Of a stretch of DNA of 64,000 nt, positions 56,303 through 64,000 are shown one piece after another; the first letter of the stretch is position 1, and each line of letters begins with the position of its first letter. The notes under the pieces are model-generated. The model was not told the DNA's origin. It saw nothing but the letters and a program-made list of their open reading frames with translations, and ran no database searches. The stretch comes from Thiomicrospira microaerophila (GTDB taxonomy: Bacteria > Pseudomonadota > Gammaproteobacteria > Thiomicrospirales > Thiomicrospiraceae). Made by a program: the position numbers and the translations under genes. The stretch covers positions 1 through 64,000 of the forward strand of contig NZ_JYNN01000015.1 in assembly GCF_000934765.1 (NCBI RefSeq), in the 5' to 3' direction.

Positions 56303-56755
56303 ATGTTAGACAATCATTTTGCAGTGCGTCCGCAAGACCATACCATTTACACCAATATACAAGGGCTCAACGAACTAAAACGTCAAGCCCGTGAAGATCA
56401 GGAAGCGGTGCTGCGTCCAGTTGCGGAGCAGTTTGAGGCATTGTTTTTAGAGCAGATATTAAAAAACTCCCGTCAAGTAAAGTTCGATGAGGGCTGGTTG
56501 GATGGCGGTCAAGCCGATATTTACTACGATATGTATGATAAACAGCTCGCTCAAGACCTCTCTTCTAAAGGTTCGCTCGGTTTGGCCGATATGATTGTAG
56601 AGCAGCTTTCTCAGAAACACCCGACGATCAAGCCAGAAGACTATGATCGTTGGCGGGAAGCGCAGCAGACGGAACAGGCTAAGCCGCTACAACAATCAAT
56701 AAATACCCAGCAAGCCTTAATGGCTCGCCCTTTGCTGAGTACACGCAGCGAATAA
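56303..56755 (+). CDS. flgJ: Short FlgJ, rod-binding domain only
   Basis: 150 residues against 313 in E. coli. It has the rod-cap domain EQFEALFLEQILKNSRQVKFDEG, followed by MYDKQLAQDLSSKGSLGLADMIVEQL, but no C-terminal glucosaminidase (muramidase) domain. The rod scaffold role should remain, while the peptidoglycan hydrolase must be encoded elsewhere, as in several bacteria with short FlgJ. The frame ends naturally and flgK follows 27 bp later, so no truncation scar is seen. Confidence 0.93.
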   Translation: MLDNHFAVRPQDHTIYTNIQGLNELKRQAREDQEAVLRPVAEQFEALFLEQILKNSRQVKFDEGWLDGGQADIYYDMYDKQLAQDLSSKGSLGLADMIVEQLSQKHPTIKPEDYDRWREAQQTEQAKPLQQSINTQQALMARPLLSTRSE

Positions 56756-56781
56756 CACATTATTCGCCAAGAGAGTAAACC

Positions 56782-58836
56782 ATGGCAGATATGTTAACGA
56801 TTGGCAGTATAGCCGCCAATAACTTTAAAAAAGCGCTTGAAGTCACCAGCCATAACGTCGCCAATGTGGGCACAGAGGGTTATAGCCGACAGCGCGCGAT
56901 ACTAGAAAGTAACTCGCCAAATGTAATTGGCGGGCATACCATTTTAGGCGGCGGTTCTAAGGTGACCACTGTTGAGCGTATGTATGCTGACCATATTCAA
57001 AAACAGCTCCTCACCAGTAATGGGTTGGTCAAAGGCTATGAAGAAGCGATTGCCTATGCCAAGCAAGTCGAAGGCATTGTTGCCAGTAATGATCAAGGCG
57101 TGCAAGAATACATGCAACGCTATTTTGACTCGCTGCAAAATCTTGCTGATCTGCCCACCTCACGGGTGAATCGTGAGCATGTACTCGACCAAGCGCGGAG
57201 CTTGACGGGTCATATCAATAACATGACCACCATTCTAGGCGAAACCCAGCAGCAAACCAACCTGCAAATTCAAGACATGACCAAAACGATTAATGATCAT
57301 CTCAATACAATCAAGATGATTAACCAAGAAGTCACTAAAGCCGAAAGCCGAGGCACTCAGCCGCCCAACGACTTGCTAGATAAGCGTGAGCAGTCGATAA
57401 TGGAGTTATCTAATTTAATTGGGGTCAAAACCTTTAATCAACCCGATGGTTCGATTGATATTTACTCTGCTAACGCCCGTGTTCCGCTCTTAACAGATAA
57501 TAATCTAACCAGTTTGATTGCCGCCCCAAGTGATTACGCACATGAAAACCGAACAGAAATGTTTATTAACATTAACGGCGAAAAGCGACAGGTTACGGAC
57601 CTTTTAATTGGGCCCGGTCAATTGGGTGGTGTGCTCGATTTTCGTAAAAACGTATTAGACCGCGCCCAAAACGAGCTGGGCACTACGCTCAACGCCTTTG
57701 TCGCCGCCAATAACTGGCAACAGTACCAAGGCTGGGATGAGAATGGGGAGTCGGGACGTGAAAATCCGATATATAAGCCACTAGAAATTAGTGCGCTAGC
57801 CAATAAGAATAACCAAGGCGTGACCGAAGGCGTGGATATTAAAGTTGACTTTACTCCACCTCGACCGCACAGCGGTGAGCCACCTACTCTTGTTCCGCCC
57901 CCTGACCCAATGACCTATGGTTATAAGCAAGAAGAGTTAAAAATTGCGAAAGAGCAAATAGGTCAGTTGCAGCCTAGAGAATATGAATTGCGTTGGAATG
58001 GAACCTCGATGGATGTGTTCGATAATGCAACTAAGAAGAAACTGGAAATGCTAGATGAATCCGGTACACCGATAGACCCCTTAACCAATCAAGTTGGTTG
58101 GCTTGACGGCTTGCGTTTTGATTTAAGTGCTAATAACATTGCGGACTTTGAGCAAAATGACAGGTTTGTTATCAAACCACATAAGGGCATTATGGAGCAG
58201 TTTTCGGTAGTGATGCAAGATGGACAAAACATCGCCACACGTGGACAGTCCCCAATTCCTATCAATAGCGATCCTTTAAACCCTCCGGTTAATACTTTAG
58301 CTGATATAAGTGCATCTATCACAGCAAACAATGGGGGGGTAATTCCGGGCTCAGTACCACCACGGGATTTTGAATTTATAAACCCTGCTACTGGGATTGT
58401 TTTTGATGTGACAGACCCTGATGAGTTTAATGCGTTTAGAAATAGTCCTGCTTATAGAGATTATCTTAACCATTTAGCGCCCGCTATGCCCGGTGCTGAA
58501 GGCGATAACGTCAATGCGGCTAATATGGCGAGCATTCAATCGGTTAAGCTGATGTATGCCAACAACAATGGTCAAGCCTCGGAAACCCTGCTGGGTGGCT
58601 ACTCAAAAATGGCCAGTAGCATAGGGATGTTTGTGCGATCGGCAGAAATTAACTTTGAAACCCAGTCTAGTAGCTTTAGTTATATTAATGAGCGGCGTGA
58701 AATTTTATCCGGCGTCAGCTTGGACGAAGAAGCCGCTAACCTACTGCGCTTCCAACAAGCCTATCAAGCGGCAGCGCAAATAATGCAAGCCAGTCAACAG
58801 ATGTTTCAAACCCTAATCGGTGTGATGAGAGGATAA
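56782..58836 (+). CDS. flgK: Hook-filament junction protein FlgK
   Basis: 684 residues, longer than E. coli FlgK (547), with extra sequence in the exposed middle (about 330-560, including a Pro-rich VDFTPPRPHSGEPPTLVPP stretch). The N-terminus FKKALEVTSHNVANVGTEGYSRQRA and C-terminus VSLDEEAANLLRFQQAYQAAAQIMQASQQMFQTLIGVM are the family ends. FlgN at 14092 should chaperone it. flgL starts 5 bp after its stop. Confidence 0.95.
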   Translation: MADMLTIGSIAANNFKKALEVTSHNVANVGTEGYSRQRAILESNSPNVIGGHTILGGGSKVTTVERMYADHIQKQLLTSNGLVKGYEEAIAYAKQVEGIVASNDQGVQEYMQRYFDSLQNLADLPTSRVNREHVLDQARSLTGHINNMTTILGETQQQTNLQIQDMTKTINDHLNTIKMINQEVTKAESRGTQPPNDLLDKREQSIMELSNLIGVKTFNQPDGSIDIYSANARVPLLTDNNLTSLIAAPSDYAHENRTEMFININGEKRQVTDLLIGPGQLGGVLDFRKNVLDRAQNELGTTLNAFVAANNWQQYQGWDENGESGRENPIYKPLEISALANKNNQGVTEGVDIKVDFTPPRPHSGEPPTLVPPPDPMTYGYKQEELKIAKEQIGQLQPREYELRWNGTSMDVFDNATKKKLEMLDESGTPIDPLTNQVGWLDGLRFDLSANNIADFEQNDRFVIKPHKGIMEQFSVVMQDGQNIATRGQSPIPINSDPLNPPVNTLADISASITANNGGVIPGSVPPRDFEFINPATGIVFDVTDPDEFNAFRNSPAYRDYLNHLAPAMPGAEGDNVNAANMASIQSVKLMYANNNGQASETLLGGYSKMASSIGMFVRSAEINFETQSSSFSYINERREILSGVSLDEEAANLLRFQQAYQAAAQIMQASQQMFQTLIGVMRG

Positions 58837-58840
58837 AAAA

Positions 58841-59902
58841 ATGCGCGTCTCAAGCAATATGATTCACAACACCAGCTTTGATGCGATTACCAAGCATCAA
58901 AATGATATCTTGCGAATTCAAGAACAGCTTAGCTCAGGCAAAAAAGTCAATCGCCCCAGCGATGATCCGGTCGGTATTACCCAAATTCACCGACTCACCC
59001 AAACTATGAACACGATTGACCAGTATGCAAAAAACGGTGTTTACGCCAAATCGCAACTCGTGCTAGAAGAAACCGCGATAACCAACACCGTCGATGCGCT
59101 TCAACGCGTGCGAGAATTGGCGGTGCAAATGTCAACCGACACCTATAACGAAGACCAGCGTAAACAAACGGCCTCAGAAGTTCAGCAGCTGATGTTGCAT
59201 GTTAAATCGATCATGAACCAAAAAAACTCCGACGGCGAACACATGTTTGCCGGTAATAATGTGCGCGACTTGCCATTTGTTGATGACCCAGCCAATCCAG
59301 GTTTTTTGACCTATATTGGCAATCTTGATGTTGCTGATGGCGGGAAGCCCGAAGCCAATTTTGGTGGACGTTTCGTAAAAATTGGGTTTGATGTGACCAA
59401 TGAACTTAAGCCCGACGACGAGTTTAACATGTCACGCGTGCGGATTACCGATACAGGCTCCAAGGTGTTTGGCATGGATATCACAAATCCAGGCGCGACC
59501 TTAGAGAAGGCCGGTGAGAAGGCCGGTATTGTTAGCGAGAATGGTATCCCTAATGACCCCGCAGCGATTGATGGCAACGTCTACAATGTTATGCGGGTGA
59601 TGTATGAGCGTTTGATGGTGGGCGATCGACCCGGTGATGATGTGCTTGAGTCACTTCAACAAAGCATCACCAATATGTCGGAAAACTTAGCATCGATAGG
59701 CGGGCGTCAAAATCGTATTGAAACCCAATACGATGCGGGTGAAACTTTTAAAATGGCGCTGACGGAGCGTCGGATGACAATTGAAGAGAAAGACTTGGTC
59801 GAAGGTATCTCAGAATTCACCGTCAAGCAAAACGCCCTCCAAATGGCACAACAAGTCTTCCAACGCGTACAACAAATGTCACTGTTTGATTATCTGCGTT
59901 AA
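58841..59902 (+). CDS. flgL: Hook-filament junction protein FlgL
   Basis: 353 residues. The flagellin-like N-terminus RVSSNMIHNTSFDAITKHQNDILRIQEQLSSGKKVNRPSDDPVG and C-terminal helices (ASIGGRQNRIETQYD, NALQMAQQVFQRVQQMSLFDYL) bracket a variable centre. It joins the hook to the flagellin filament. It ends the flgIJKL unit; no flagellin gene follows in the window, and a REP-like repeat comes next. Confidence 0.95.
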   Translation: MRVSSNMIHNTSFDAITKHQNDILRIQEQLSSGKKVNRPSDDPVGITQIHRLTQTMNTIDQYAKNGVYAKSQLVLEETAITNTVDALQRVRELAVQMSTDTYNEDQRKQTASEVQQLMLHVKSIMNQKNSDGEHMFAGNNVRDLPFVDDPANPGFLTYIGNLDVADGGKPEANFGGRFVKIGFDVTNELKPDDEFNMSRVRITDTGSKVFGMDITNPGATLEKAGEKAGIVSENGIPNDPAAIDGNVYNVMRVMYERLMVGDRPGDDVLESLQQSITNMSENLASIGGRQNRIETQYDAGETFKMALTERRMTIEEKDLVEGISEFTVKQNALQMAQQVFQRVQQMSLFDYLR

Positions 59903-59929
59903 AACCGAGTAGAAAACACCCCGTCATTA

Positions 59930-60040
59930 CGAGGCGCGCATAAAAAACTTCGTCATTGCGAGGACGAAGGCCGTGGCAATCTCTGGCCGACTGTGCACGG
60001 GTTTGAGAGATTGCTTCACTACGCTCCCAATAATTTGTCG
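59930..60040. repeat. REP-like dispersed element, copy C
   Basis: Shows a partial copy CGTCATTACGAGG, then a second CGTCATTGCGAGGACGAAGGCC with TGGCAATCTC, and the inverted AGATTGCTTCACTACGCTCCCAAT. It lies between flgL and the 60138 gene. Confidence 0.78.
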
Positions 60041-60066
60041 TATCCCCATACTTTTAAAATTAATTC

Positions 60067-60092
60067 TAATGAATTTTCTATACAGCCGATAC
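60067..60092 (+). promoter_or_regulatory. Candidate sigma-28 promoter for the 60138 gene
   Basis: TAATGAAT-N10-GCCGATAC: the -10 element matches GCCGATAA at 7 of 8 positions, the -35 TAAAGTTT at 5 of 8. The 10-base spacer equals that of the flgM promoter. The start codon is 45 bp downstream. Confidence 0.45.
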
Positions 60093-60137
60093 ATAACCTA
60101 TAGGTGACAATTTTGTCTAGCGTATAGGTGGGTTTCG

Positions 60138-60575
60138 ATGAATAGAATGAATAAAAAGTGCATGTCTAGGCTGCTTACAACTATAGCAGGCCTGGTTGTC
60201 ATGTGGCCGGTTTATGCCGCGTCGTCTGCGCCCTATCAGGCGGTGACGCCTAATAGCTTTGCTAGTCACTCTGTTGCCGAACTCTATGCAAACACCTATA
60301 CGCCGGCCAATCTATATGCCCAGCCAACCCGCCATTATCCCCAAGCACAACCGGATACCGAGCAAGTTAAAGCACTCGAAGAACAGCTACTCCTAAGCCG
60401 CACCCAAGCGCTACTCGCACGCCTCAACCCCGAGTCGATCACCAACGCCAAAATCCTAGCCGAATGGCTCACCCTAAAACCCCAGCTGGAAGAAATAGCC
60501 AAAAAACGCGCCGAAGTCGAAGAGTTGTTAGAGGTAATGACGAGCTTATCACGCGTAGCGAAGCATTTGGAATAG
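60138..60575 (+). CDS. Exported protein with C-terminal coiled coil (unknown)
   Basis: 145 residues. A signal peptide covers about 1-27 (LLTTIAGLVVMWPVYA-ASS). The middle (28-75) is Tyr, Asn, Pro and Ala rich with NTYTPANLYAQPTRHYP, and the last 70 residues are predicted helical with heptads (QVKALEEQLLLSRTQALLARL, LEEIAKKRAEVEELLEVM). The second half uses C-ending codons far more than the first, a mixed codon use. I do not recognise it. It lies between flgL and the pilus operon and has a possible FliA promoter, so a surface or flagellar role is inferred. Confidence 0.65.
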   Translation: MNRMNKKCMSRLLTTIAGLVVMWPVYAASSAPYQAVTPNSFASHSVAELYANTYTPANLYAQPTRHYPQAQPDTEQVKALEEQLLLSRTQALLARLNPESITNAKILAEWLTLKPQLEEIAKKRAEVEELLEVMTSLSRVAKHLE

Positions 60576-60673
60576 CGTGAATAATTTTTTGATTAACTCC
60601 ATTATTTATTTTGAACTTTTATTTTATTATTAAATTAAATCAGTACCTTGAAAACAAAACTTAAATTCATTTC

Positions 60674-60700
60674 TAAAGATTTAGTGTTTGTTGCCGCTAA
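60674..60700 (+). promoter_or_regulatory. Sigma-28 (FliA) promoter for the pilus operon
   Basis: TAAAGATT-N11-GCCGCTAA: the spacer is exactly 11 and 14 of 16 fixed positions match the FliA consensus. The first subunit gene starts 57 bp downstream, and AGGGAG precedes its ATG. Confidence 0.72.
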
Positions 60701-60756
60701 TTATATTGTGTAAATTTTACAAAAATGTTTTTACTCATCCATCAGGGAGAATAACC

Positions 60757-61380
60757 ATGAAGAAATTAAACTTCAAAATGAATAAAATTGCCGCTTTAGT
60801 GGCAAGCGGTGTACTAGCGTCAGCGGCAATGACTTCGGCTAAAGCGGAAACATTGATAATAGATGCACAGGTAGAAATCAATGAAAATATCACACTAACT
60901 GAAGTAAACCCGTTAAATTTTGGTATGATTATTGCTACAGCTGCGCCAACAGTGGGTGACCAACCCACTATTATTATTAATCCACAATCTGGCATTGCAA
61001 CGCCTACTGATCGTGATGGAACCATTTTAATTGTAGATGCTGCAGATATTACACCAGCTGAATTTAATATAAGTGATGCGGCGCCAAACGTTCCTCTGAC
61101 AATGATAATATCTTTTCGCCCTACGGGTACGGCTTTAGAGTTAAATAATGCCGGGGACGTATTTGCAATTACAGCCCCCACTTTTTCAGTTAATAATGGA
61201 GGGCCTGTGGATGCGGTTGCTTTAGGTAATGAAGTTTATACTGGGGGAGCGTTATCAGCTAATCCAGGGGGTGCGAATGTGAAAATTGGTGCCACTCTCG
61301 CTCCAACAGCAGCGATGGATGGGCGGCGAATGGGTGGGGGTATTTATGCGGGAACTTTCTCGGTGGAAATAAACTATTAG
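60757..61380 (+). CDS. DUF4402-like pilus subunit (probable major pilin)
   Basis: 207 residues from ATG 60757 (AGGGAGAA upstream). The signal peptide ends near AKA-ETL (about 30). The mature part follows the DUF4402 pattern: ITLTEVNPLNFGMIIA, then a TIIINPQSGIATP strand and ITPAEFNISDAAPNVPLTMII, ending with AGTFSVEINY, a beta-strand terminus suitable for donor-strand exchange. Subunits of this type go with PapD-like chaperones and ushers, both encoded next. It is AT-rich compared with the flagellar genes. A stem-loop follows at 61395, as expected for an abundant subunit. Confidence 0.78.
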   Translation: MKKLNFKMNKIAALVASGVLASAAMTSAKAETLIIDAQVEINENITLTEVNPLNFGMIIATAAPTVGDQPTIIINPQSGIATPTDRDGTILIVDAADITPAEFNISDAAPNVPLTMIISFRPTGTALELNNAGDVFAITAPTFSVNNGGPVDAVALGNEVYTGGALSANPGGANVKIGATLAPTAAMDGRRMGGGIYAGTFSVEINY

Positions 61381-61394
61381 TAATTTTTAAAGAT

Positions 61395-61428
61395 GCATTC
61401 TAATTCAGTTATATCGGAATTGGAATGC
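61395..61428 (+). terminator. Intercistronic stem-loop after the major subunit
   Basis: GCATTCTAATTC (61395-61406) and GAATTGGAATGC (61417-61428) pair at 11 of 12 positions with a 10-base loop and no T tract. It may stabilise the subunit mRNA or attenuate read-through into the chaperone and usher genes. Confidence 0.6.
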
Positions 61429-61594
61429 GCTCTGATTTGATATTTGTCGCACCTCTTTTTCACGCAAACGCACCTTCCTTTAATTTTCCATCCACAAATA
61501 AACTAATTTGCTTAAGTTTTTTTAAAAATAGACAGTTGGAATAAAGCTTGCTCCAGTAAATCTTTATTACGGCTAACTATAAAATTGAGAATGA

Positions 61595-62059
61595 ATGAAG
61601 TTAGATAATTATACCTATTTATCTGTCGGTTTTTTGATCGTGGTGCTGAGCTTTTCAGTGCCAGCGTCAGCTTCGGGCGAGTTTTATATCGAACAGAGCT
61701 TCTCATTCGGTAGATTGGTTGTTTTATCTTCGCCTGATGAGACATCAATTACCATACACCCAGATGGTCAAATTTCGCATAATGATAATTTTAGGATTGT
61801 CGAGCCCGGGTTCCCTGCTATTTTTGAAATGCGAGCTTTTCCAGCAAATACTCATTTTACTTATGCAGTTTCAGTATTGAAAAGAATGGGACCTTTTGAG
61901 TTAGATGTCACACCTAGCTCAGGAACAGGCTGGTTTTCGAGCAATGGTTCGTATCCGCCAATTGCGATAGGTGGAACATTGATTGCACCCAGTGGTCAGT
62001 TTTTTCATAATAATTTATATTCGTGGAATATATTTGTGAGTGTAATTGTTAATCATTAG
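61595..62059 (+). CDS. Minor DUF4402-like pilus subunit
   Basis: 154 residues with a signal peptide (about 8-27, FSVPASA-SGE). SFSFGRLVVLSSPDETSITIHPDGQI and FRIVEPGFPAIFEMRAF follow the same strand order as the major subunit, so I read it as a DUF4402-like minor or tip subunit; the match is looser. It lies 215 bp after the major subunit and 21 bp before the chaperone. Confidence 0.62.
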   Translation: MKLDNYTYLSVGFLIVVLSFSVPASASGEFYIEQSFSFGRLVVLSSPDETSITIHPDGQISHNDNFRIVEPGFPAIFEMRAFPANTHFTYAVSVLKRMGPFELDVTPSSGTGWFSSNGSYPPIAIGGTLIAPSGQFFHNNLYSWNIFVSVIVNH

Positions 62060-62080
62060 TTTTTTAGTGGAGGTATTAAA

Positions 62081-62908
62081 ATGGGCAAGTATTGGTTTGC
62101 GTTTAAAGGTTTGTTGGTTGGATTTTTGCTAATGTTTTCAATGTTAGCGCATGCTAATTTATTGATTACACCGGTTCGTGTGGTCTTTGATACTCGTGAC
62201 CGTGCCTCTCACGTTAATATTGTAAATACGACATCTCAAGTTCAGAGTTTTAGAATTGAGTTAGTTGACCTTTTACAGAATGAAGCAGGAGGGTATCAGC
62301 GTCTTTCAGATGCGGATGATACCTCAACTCGAATAAGCTCTGCAAAGGATTTAATTCGTTACAGTCCACGCCAAGTGACTTTAAACCCGGGTGAAAGTCA
62401 ACGAATTCGATTATCTGTTAGAAGACCTTCTAATTTGTCTGATGGAGAATATCGTAGCCATCTATCTTTTACAGCCTTGCCTGAACCCCAGCGCATCGAA
62501 CAGACTGAGGGTGCGCAAACGGGGATACATGTTTTGCTAAGCATTACAATTCCGGTTGTAGTACGACAAGGGAATCCTGAGGTAGAGGCTACAATTAATC
62601 GGGTGGAATTAATACAGGACAAGCAAAATGGTGATGATGTAAGAGTCAATATTAAGCGTCAAGGGACATTTGGAGTATTTGGTACAGTCTCTATAGAATG
62701 GCGGCCTAATGCTAGGTCTGAGTATCAGAAAATTGGTGAGGTAAATAGTTTTGCCGTTTATAGAGAGTTAGATGAGCGTATTAATTCTCGGATTCCTCTT
62801 AATGAAGGTCATAAGCTTCAAGCGGGTTGGTATCGTGTGACTTTTAAAGGTGATGAGTTTTTTAATCATCGCGTTTTTGATTCGCATGAATTTCAGTGGC
62901 AACCTTAA
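62081..62908 (+). CDS. Periplasmic pilus chaperone (PapD-like)
   Basis: 275 residues. The signal peptide is about 1-26 (SMLAHA-NLL). The first Ig-like domain has LLITPVRVVFDTRDRASHVNIVNTTSQVQSFRIELVD, LNPGESQRIRLSVRRPSNLSDGEYRSHLSF, the PapD-like pattern with the conserved basic residues that anchor subunit C-termini. A second domain follows. It caps pilin subunits in the periplasm and delivers them to the usher encoded next. GGAGG precedes the ATG. Confidence 0.87.
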   Translation: MGKYWFAFKGLLVGFLLMFSMLAHANLLITPVRVVFDTRDRASHVNIVNTTSQVQSFRIELVDLLQNEAGGYQRLSDADDTSTRISSAKDLIRYSPRQVTLNPGESQRIRLSVRRPSNLSDGEYRSHLSFTALPEPQRIEQTEGAQTGIHVLLSITIPVVVRQGNPEVEATINRVELIQDKQNGDDVRVNIKRQGTFGVFGTVSIEWRPNARSEYQKIGEVNSFAVYRELDERINSRIPLNEGHKLQAGWYRVTFKGDEFFNHRVFDSHEFQWQP

Positions 62909-62942
62909 AAACACGCTTGTTAACAGTATTTGAGTAGCTATT

Positions 62943-64000
62943 ATGCCAATTATTCTCATAATCTTTGGTTTGTTGGTTTTTAGTGTAGCCTCAAGTCAGT
63001 CAGCGCCCGTGATGTATTATGATCCGTCAACGGGCCAATACATTAGTGAAGATGAATTGCTCAAAGCGCGTGTCATTGAACGAGATTTATACGTCGCAGC
63101 TCGCGTCAATAATCTTAACTTGGGTGAAATAGAGTTATTTGAAAAACAAGACGCGACTTGGGTTAATGTTCAAAGCGCGCTTGAGGTGTTGAATTTTCCT
63201 ATTGATGTTGATTATCTCATTGATTCTAAATCAAATAGCGTTACAGATTTAAGTGCGAAGGGGTGGTTCATTCGTCCTAATAATACGTTTAAAATTGACA
63301 CGGTGAACCAGGTCCCCTTTGTTGCACGGTTAACCACACCATATTTAAACGCAGACTTATCAGATGATGATGTAGTTATTCGGCATGGTATGGTTTATTT
63401 GGACGCTGAGATTTTTTTTGATGCCTTTGATATTGACGCCCAACTTAATACACAGTCGTTGATTTTACGGCTTTCACCATCCGCACCACTTCCAATTGAA
63501 GAGCAAATACGGCGACGCTTAAGAAGTGGCGAACGCGGCGAGAACTTTTCATATCCTGTACATCCACGTCATGATATACCTTATAAGGCTTTTGGAAATG
63601 TATTTGGTGATGTGCAACTAACAGCTGTACAAACCTATAGCAAAAAGCAGCAGTATGGTGTAAACCTTGTCGGATCCGGTGACTTGGCTTATATGACAGG
63701 GCGCTATGCGATTTCGACCGATTATCGACCAGACACTGAAAAACAATGGATAAACAACTTTCGCCTTGGTTTGGAGCGTAAATCGCAAGAGCAAAATTTA
63801 GCAGGTGTTTTGAATGCATCGCAGATTTATTTAGGCGATATAGTGCCAGTAACCATTGCGGGATTGCCAACTGGATCAAAAGATTTTGGGGTTCGTTTAT
63901 CTAATATACCTTATGGACGGGTCACGGGGTCGGATGTTATTAGTATTACGGGCTTAGCTCAGCCAGGGTGGGATGTCGAGCTCTACCGTAATGGTCTTTT
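62943..64000 (+). CDS. Outer-membrane pilus usher (N-terminal part, cut by window end)
   Basis: The frame from ATG 62943 stays open to the window end (over 350 codons). It begins with a signal peptide (LIIFGLLVFSVASSQSA), then an N-terminal domain with YYDPSTGQYISEDELLKARVIERD. Later sequence has VRLSNIPYGRVTGSDVISITGL and the usher hallmark AQPGWDVELYRNG just before the edge. Ushers form the outer-membrane pore that assembles and secretes the pilus. The exact class (alternative or TcfC-like) cannot be set from this part. Confidence 0.85.
   Translation, partial: MPIILIIFGLLVFSVASSQSAPVMYYDPSTGQYISEDELLKARVIERDLYVAARVNNLNLGEIELFEKQDATWVNVQSALEVLNFPIDVDYLIDSKSNSVTDLSAKGWFIRPNNTFKIDTVNQVPFVARLTTPYLNADLSDDDVVIRHGMVYLDAEIFFDAFDIDAQLNTQSLILRLSPSAPLPIEEQIRRRLRSGERGENFSYPVHPRHDIPYKAFGNVFGDVQLTAVQTYSKKQQYGVNLVGSGDLAYMTGRYAISTDYRPDTEKQWINNFRLGLERKSQEQNLAGVLNASQIYLGDIVPVTIAGLPTGSKDFGVRLSNIPYGRVTGSDVISITGLAQPGWDVELYRNGL

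Overview
The window looks like chromosomal DNA from a motile, sulfur-oxidising, probably autotrophic gammaproteobacterium of the Thiomicrospira/Hydrogenovibrio/Thiomicrorhabdus type. This is inferred from the gene repertoire and protein character, not from a marker gene: polar-flagellum genes including FlgT and FlgP, PPi-dependent phosphofructokinase with class I FBPase and PEP carboxylase, an FNR with a complete cysteine set, and class-typical MnmA, RluE, HflD, ClpS and ClpA. No rRNA, tRNA or CRISPR array was seen.

Layout. 1-313: end of an IS1182-like insertion that has beheaded a thioredoxin-family gene (314-688). 757-7322: rhodanese, poly-HAMP chemoreceptor, CheV, and a hybrid histidine kinase with a CxxCH sensor domain. 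7446-13359: hflD-mnmA, rluE, a J-domain protein, clpS-clpA. 13492-21240: flagellar block 1 (PilZ protein, flgN, flgM, flgA on minus; cheV, flgT, flgBCDE on plus). 21397-25629: queA-tgt and rpsP-rimM-trmD-rplS. 25702-35308: minus-strand housekeeping (small membrane protein, lipid A acyltransferase, msbA, glnA, ferredoxin, ppc, ppa, fbp). 35428-42572: a disulfide oxidoreductase, rnr-rlmB, a PfkB-Rieske fusion, fnr. 42573-43017: a 445-bp gap with a perfect FNR box and a candidate FNR-activated small RNA. 43018-46328: pal and pepN. 46335-49966: LppC-like protein, membrane coiled-coil protein, FlgP, small coiled-coil protein. 49998-52490: pfp and rnd. 52727-59902: flagellar block 2 (flgFGHIJKL). 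60138-64000: a secreted protein of unknown role and a chaperone-usher pilus operon (two DUF4402-like subunits, PapD-like chaperone, usher running off the end).

Regulation readable in the sequence. Sigma-54 promoters precede flgB, flgF, flgI and glnA. Sigma-28 (FliA) promoters precede flgM and, unexpectedly, the pilus operon; a weaker candidate precedes the unknown secreted gene at 60138. The pilus therefore appears wired into the late flagellar programme. The flagellar rod/hook genes are split into two blocks about 31 kb apart with housekeeping and central-carbon genes between them.

Repeats. A 13-bp core AACCAGGCCTGGT occurs five times, three times extended to 16-20 bp palindromes. A REP-like element beginning CGTCATTGC occurs three times. 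A perfect inverted repeat with 31-bp arms forms the rplS terminator. The most interesting items are the FliA-linked pilus, the FNR-box/sRNA candidate, the sugar-kinase/Rieske fusion and the FlgP-linked gene set.
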